A program made the position numbers and the translations under genes. A stretch of 64,000 nucleotides of DNA, from positions 43,301,651 to 43,365,650 of the forward strand of contig CM064867.1 of the NCBI GenBank assembly GCA_032719365.1, read 5' to 3'. This stretch comes from Prinsepia uniflora (lineage: Eukaryota; Streptophyta; Magnoliopsida; Rosales; Rosaceae). The notes beneath the pieces were generated by a model, which was not told the origin of the DNA, ran no database searches, and saw nothing but the letters and a program-made list of their open reading frames with translations. Of this stretch, positions 59,501 to 64,000 are shown one piece after another (positions within the stretch are counted from its first letter, which is position 1; each line of letters opens with the position of its first letter).

Positions 59501-59625
59501 AAGACTAGGGGTAAAACGGTCATTTTACACCGTTCGTCCGATTTCACTCAACTAATAACCAATTAAACTCACTAATCCTTCATTAGTTACTAATCTAATC
59601 CCAGAATTCGGGACGGGTCATTACA
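56523..59625 (-). repeat. Solo LTR F (about 3.1 kb)
   Basis: It ends GGGACGGGTCATTACA and is flanked by AACCA on both sides (56518-56522 and 59626-59630), with no internal region. At the left the expected TGA of TGACACAACCC is missing or changed. It carries bracket arms CTATGAGTGGAC (56729-56740) and GTCCACTCACAG (57995-58006), the longest GGGC/GCCC hairpin array in the window (57391-57775), the LTR-end hairpin (56574-56594) and the perfect GGATGAGTGACA hairpin (59255-59280). Confidence 0.8.
57391..57775 (-). repeat. Tandem mini-hairpin array in LTR F
   Basis: About eleven units, spaced mostly about 30-45 bp, of the form AA(C/A)TGGGC-CTCNN-GCCCGAT. Most keep a 4-bp GGGC/GCCC stem with a 4-5 nt loop; some have GGGT or GACTT/AAGTC arms. 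The linkers are AT-rich and variable. Confidence 0.8.
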
Positions 59626-60115
59626 AACCACGCATCTATATCAATTTCACAATTCAAATCCATGATCCAATATCCTGGGCCTAAGCCCAAAACCACAATT
59701 CAACCAAAATTCTGTAAAACATGCCATCAAAACATAACTGAACCAGCTCAACCACAATCCATAATCCACTTTCCAACATCCATTTCTCAACTTTCATCAG
59801 CTCAACGACCTCGCATGAGTCCACACAACCTTCTAGGAGCATTGATTGCGCGTGAACCAGCTTCAATTTTACTCCATGACCCACGACAAAAAACATGGCT
59901 TCACGGTCCTCTCCTTCAAACATCTTCACGTGAAAAATCTCCCCTATGTTTTTCTCAGTTTCCCTTTACCTTTCTCACTTATTTTTCTCAGCCTGGTTCT
60001 CTCCTTCATCCCTCTGTCTTTCTATTCAACTCCACGGTTTCCACCTTTTGTTCCTTTCGGTGGATCTCCACCGAAGACACCCAACCTTTTTTCTTCCTCC
60101 TAAAACACATCTAGG

Positions 60116-60157
<42 letters not shown>

Positions 60158-60492
60158 AGCTTAGAAATGTGAGAATGTCACTAGTAAGAATTGGGTAGAA
60201 AAATCTAGGAAAATCTAGATCATACTAGAAAATGACCAAAATTCCCTTAGTGACAAAATTACCATTTTTCCCTTTACCACTTTTGACCCATAACTACATC
60301 ACCCAAACTCTGATTGCGGCGTGCCGCTTGTGTATGCTCTCAGTATCTTGATATATTTGTAACAACTTCGCGGAATTCTGAAACAAGGTCCATAGCATAA
60401 AGTCAATATTTTGACTTTTCCAAGGGTGAAATTGTCTTTTTACCTCATTTTTTTTCCCAATTTAGCCTTTTCTCGAGATCCGAGCCATGACA
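59626..60492 (-). repeat. LTR of E, right piece
   Basis: It resumes after solo LTR F and runs to CCGAGCCATGACA, the mutated LTR start in element sense. A frame of 150 aa on the plus strand (59662-60114) is antisense to the LTR and resembles nothing known. A TA microsatellite lies at 60117-60157. Confidence 0.65.
60117..60157. repeat. TA dinucleotide microsatellite
   Basis: A run of TA repeats with a few interruptions inside the E LTR. Confidence 0.9.
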
Positions 60493-61058
60493 ACCTACCC
60501 TCCTTAAAAAAAAATTCGTCCTCGAAATTTCAGAATCAAACCAATCTTTTCTCCGTATTCTAATTAGACAACTGAGTTGCTCGAAACTCAATCGACCTTG
60601 TTTCCATATGTCTTTCATTGCAATGAGACACTTATCGAACGCATAACGCTGTAAATCAGTTTTGATTCTTTATTCCATATCCAGAGCTAAACCGATAATC
60701 TCATATTTCGGTTCTTTCTTGAGCCCTAATCATACTTACAACTTTTTTTTTCAAATGCTAATCCAAAATCCTTTCCCCATGCTCGAGTCCACATCCAATA
60801 GTAATAACAATTACACATGTCAAATTCTAGAAAAGATCGTTTCCTTTTTTCTAACATCTCAATTAATTACTCCACTAGAAAACTTAGTCTTTCATCTTAA
60901 TCATACGTACCAAATATTCACAATTAGAGCTCTAATCCAAACCATTTACAACCGTATAACTATCAGGGGCTTTCCTACTCGTCTCATCACCAGGTCCTGA
61001 CCAGGTCCAGGCATGATATTAACAAGTACCACTCAAAATCCTAGCTCTGATACTAAGT
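60493..61058 (-). other. Internal region of E (566 bp) with PPT and PBS
   Basis: At its left end (60493-60540) is the complement of TTTCGAGGACGAATTTTT and a purine tract AAGGAGGGTAGG, the family's 3'-end signal. At its right end (61044-61055) GCTCTGATACTA is TAGTATCAGAGC in sense, one base from the initiator-Met tRNA primer site. Nothing in between is coding, so E is a strongly deleted derivative. Confidence 0.7.
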
Positions 61059-61230
61059 TGATAGGACCCATCCTGGAAATACCTCGTAAACCACACCCGG
61101 TCCTACTCGCGTCTAACAAGTAGCCTAGAATATCGAAATTACCCTCCACCTTGTCACACAACGGATATTCACCTTATCAATCATACCTATGCCTCTCGTT
61201 CAACCCCGAACTTTGTGTCAAGGTTGTGGA
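61059..61230 (-). repeat. Other LTR of E, truncated
   Basis: It starts TGATAGGACCC and matches 18664-18830, then stops where LTR fragment L begins. Confidence 0.7.
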
Positions 61231-61671
61231 TGACAGACCCCGACCTAGAAATTCCTTTTATTCCACGAAGGTTGAGGCATGCTAACCGATATCTAGATAA
61301 TGACGTCCAAATGACAAAGCCATTTAAGCTAAAACGATGCATTTTAGAGAGTCGGGTGAAACTTGCCCAGTGAAAACCGAGCATATTTCACCCAACAGCG
61401 GAAGCTTAGAGCATGAATGTAAATAATTGATGATCATACACCACAAACTTTACCTGCCAATACCCGATTATTCCGTCAGATTCACTCTGCGCCCGGGTGT
61501 GATTGTCAGAGTTGCATTTAAACTCCTCGAAGTACGTGCGTGCCACAGATACCTGAGGGGTTTAAAATACAAAGGCGAATGGATTGTTGTTATTATAATA
61601 TAAAACCATTTTTAATAAACAACATATAACCCCTCGTTTTAGTATAAAACTCAAAATAGTTATAACATACG
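61231..61671 (-). repeat. LTR fragment L of a different family
   Basis: It starts TGACAGACCCCG, a minus-strand LTR terminus. The sequence (CCTAGAAATTCC.., GGGTGTGATTGTCAGAGTTG) is unlike the A-G family. It is cut on the right by M. Confidence 0.5.
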
Positions 61672-64000
61672 TGTAACGACCCGTCCCGCATGCCCGGATT
61701 AGATTAGCGATTAATGATCGGATTAGTGAGGGTAATCGGTGATTAGTCGCGTGATTTTAGAGGGACAGTGCGAAATGACAGTTTTGCCCCTAAAATGGGC
61801 GAAATGTTGACTTTTGATTCGGGGGGTCAAATGGACTTTGGCTGATGCCTGTGACATAGTTCGGGATGACATGAGTCCGTAGACAGGCGGCACGTCCGAT
61901 TCCGACATTCGAGGAAAAAGTTATGACGATGGGAAGTTAAGGGGCATTTTGGTAATTTTGCCTCAAGGGCAGTTTGGTCATTTTTCTGCCTTTGGATTTG
62001 TGCCCAGTGATAATTGGACACTTAGTTATCTTGGTAAGTGTGCCCAATGGATGTTGGACACTTGTCCCTCTTTGTAAGGCAGTGGAACATTCCCTCACCG
62101 CCTCTCACATTTTTCTTACGGTTTTAAATATGGTGTTGCACGATTGTGGGAGAAACAGAGTGTGTGAAGTAATCTTGAACCCAATTCCCTCAGTCTTCAT
62201 TCTGTGGCCATGACTTGTCATTGAAACAAAGAGATTTAAGGATGCAGAAGGTGGTGGTGCCACCGTGGTGGGCCGTCCACGACAGTGGCTCTGAACCCGT
62301 GGGAAATAGAGATCGAGTGCCACCAATCTTCACAACTGCCCTTAAAACTTTCCCTTTGCTTTTGATTTGGGAAGGAATGATGGAGAAGAGGTCAAGGGTA
62401 GTTCGATGACGACAACGAAGGGGCTTGACGGTGAAGGTATGACTTGAAGCCGTAACTGTCCTGTTTCGGTTTGAAAATGGCACGTCGTGTTTTGGTGATT
62501 GACAGTTGATTTGGTGGTTTAGATGAAGGCCATAGAGGTCCTAGGAGTCCATTGGAACCAGAAAAAAGGCTGGAGATGGCCGGAATGTAGAGGATACAAA
62601 GGAGGAAATTTCTGGCTTTCTTCTTCGAATTTGGGAGGTAAGAATCAAGCCTTCATTTCGTAATTTCATTAGTTCAATCAATGCTAAACAACGGGACGAC
62701 ATTAATGGTGGAATGAAGAGTAAAAATGGACTGAAAATGGACAAAAATCGTGAACCCCGGTTCAGCTGGACCGTGTTGAATCGGTTCAGTTTGGGCCGGA
62801 TTTTCCAAGGTTGATGATGATTGTGCAACCGCGCGTGAAGGTTTAAAGGATAGGTTAAAAATAGTTAAAAATTCAGGAAAATTACGGGGATTTAATAGAA
62901 GCATATTGAAGTAGTTAGTGACCTTACAATGTGATTTGGACAGGTTCGGGAAATCCGGTGATAGTGGAATCGCCAGGAATAGCGTATTACATGCGTATCG
63001 AGGCGGCAGCGCTAATGGTCTGTGAGTGGAATTTGCGTTCTAAATTATGATTCATGCATAAATGTTATATATGTTTTATATATGTGATTTCTATGTTTAT
63101 GCTTATGATCTTTATGATTTCCGTTTTGCACGTATTTTGAGATATTTTATGTATTTGCACGTATTTTGAGATATTTTACGTATTTGCACGTTTTACGAGA
63201 TTCCGTTTTATGCTGTGATTTGATAATGGTTTCGATGAGATGATTTTGGGATTTGAATTATGAATTGCTTTCAATGGTTTATAAATGGATTTGGAAACAT
63301 GATTTCTAGATTTGGATTCGGAATGATGATTTCGGATTTAAATTGGGATTCAGAATGGTGATTTCGAATTCGGATTTGGAAATTGATTTATGGATTTGGA
63401 TTTGATAAAATGGTTTTGGATTGGATTTGCTGGATCTCGTATTGGGTTTAAGACCCGGATATGATATGTGATGGGGGCGGGCTCAGATTGGGTTTAAAGA
63501 CCCGGATTGAGTTTAAAGACTCGGGAGTTTAAAGACTCAGAAATTGTGATTTCCCCCGTAGACCTATTGAGTTTAAAGACTCGGGAGTTTAAAGACTCTG
63601 ATTGATATTGAGGCCTGTTGAGTTTAAAAACTCGGATATATATTGAGGTTAAAGACTCGGATAGATCCAGCAGGTTTGATTGATGGAAATGTGTTTTAAA
63701 TGTGTTTCGAATTTCTGTGATACACTGATGGGTTTCAAATGGTTTTCCGATATTTTGGGCTATGACCTCGATGATATGGATTTTGATGGTTTTGTGCTGA
63801 GGCCCGGGATTCGAGAAAAGGAAATGATTTCAGCTTTCATAAATGGTTTTATTATCTTGGAAATGAAATGGTTTTCGAATGCATGCATTGGTTTTACATG
63901 GAGGGTATAAATGTCTTTTCTTATGAAAATTTTTATGAACGTTTTATTTATATTTTTGTCCACTTATAGTCTTTTTGGTTTTTTTGGTCCACTTATAGTC
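61672..64000 (+). repeat. LTR M, 5' part, truncated by window end
   Basis: It starts TGTAACGACCCGTCCC. It contains one bracket arm CTGTGAGTGGAA (63020-63031), an array of GAGTTTAAAGACTC and GGGTTTAAAGACCC hairpins (63437-63665) like that of D, and GTCCACTTATAG (about 63958-63969), which is repeated once near the window end. No coding sequence is recognisable. Confidence 0.8.
63437..63665 (+). repeat. GAGT/ACTC and GGGT/ACCC hairpin array in LTR M
   Basis: About eight short units: GAGTTTAAAGACTC several times and GGGTTTAAAGACCC (or GGGTTTAAGACCC) twice. The outer A-T / G-C change is on both arms at once. Confidence 0.8.

Larger units (their letters stand above)
18664..61230 (-). mobile_element. 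Element E: outermost, minus-strand, short internal region
   Basis: E hosts C and F. Its 3' LTR in element sense is the left copy, in three pieces (18664-19295, 56417-56522, 59626-60492). The internal region is only 566 bp (60493-61058), and the start of the other LTR is 61059-61230, where it is cut by L. The two LTR starts are clearly similar (GGAAATACC..GTAAAC, AAATTACCCTC, GGATATTCACCTTATCAATCAT). Rejoining the pieces across C restores an ordinary LTR sequence. Confidence 0.75.

Noticed and set aside
56523..59625. F as a full element rather than a solo LTR
   Set aside because: There is only one LTR copy between matching AACCA flanks, with no internal region, PBS or PPT.
59662..60114. 150-aa plus-strand open frame
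   Set aside because: It is antisense within the E LTR, has low-complexity Ser/Phe/Leu composition and no known motif.

Overview
This window is heterochromatic plant DNA (an angiosperm, probably a eudicot; I cannot name the species). It is built almost entirely of LTR retrotransposons inserted into one another. I see no intact protein-coding gene, tRNA, rRNA or CRISPR array. The family is recognisable from long LTRs (about 2.7-3.1 kb) with ends of the type TGTAACGACCCGTCCC...GGGTCCTGTCA, a primer-binding site TGGTATCAGAGC (initiator-Met tRNA type), and a polypurine tract preceded by TTTCGAGGACGAAA, as in Ty3/Gypsy chromoviruses of the Tekay/Del type. One copy (D) keeps broken Gag zinc-knuckle, protease and reverse-transcriptase motifs. 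The others (A, B, C, G) have 3.3-3.7 kb non-coding internal regions, so they are large retrotransposon derivatives (LARDs) that would need enzymes supplied in trans.

Layout. 1-3518: minus-strand element G (partial), inserted in a plus-strand LTR, H (3519-4486). 4487-8488: AT-rich low-copy DNA with exon-like minus-strand pieces and a broken fragment of ribosomal protein eL22, ending in a CACTA-type transposon terminus at 8488. 8687-15913: LTR J interrupted by element K, itself interrupted by solo LTR I. 15914-18663: remaining J sequence, unidentified pseudogene pieces and a perfect 200-bp tandem duplication. 18664-61230: minus-strand element E carrying a four-level nest. C (plus) sits in an E LTR; D (minus) sits in the 5' LTR of C; A (plus) sits in the 3' LTR of C; B (plus) sits in the 5' LTR of A. 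Solo LTR F (minus) also sits in E. 61231-61671: LTR fragment L. 61672-64000: LTR M, cut by the window end. Target-site duplications support most steps: B CTTGT, A CGAGG, D TATGG, I CGTAA, F AACCA, and imperfect ones for C and K.

The most unusual signal is inside the LTRs. In every family here a roughly 1.0-1.3 kb central LTR segment is bracketed by a 12-nt inverted repeat (CTGTGAGTGGAC / GTCCACTCACAG in B, G; GTGTGAGTGGAC / GTCCACTCACAC in I, D). The segment is packed with arrays of short hairpins whose arms change together within and between families. Further hairpins lie near the LTR 3' end and upstream of the bracket. This looks like a conserved structured-RNA (or cruciform) architecture of the LTR rather than protein coding. 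B additionally carries a cluster of six TGACGTCA sites that the other LTRs lack.
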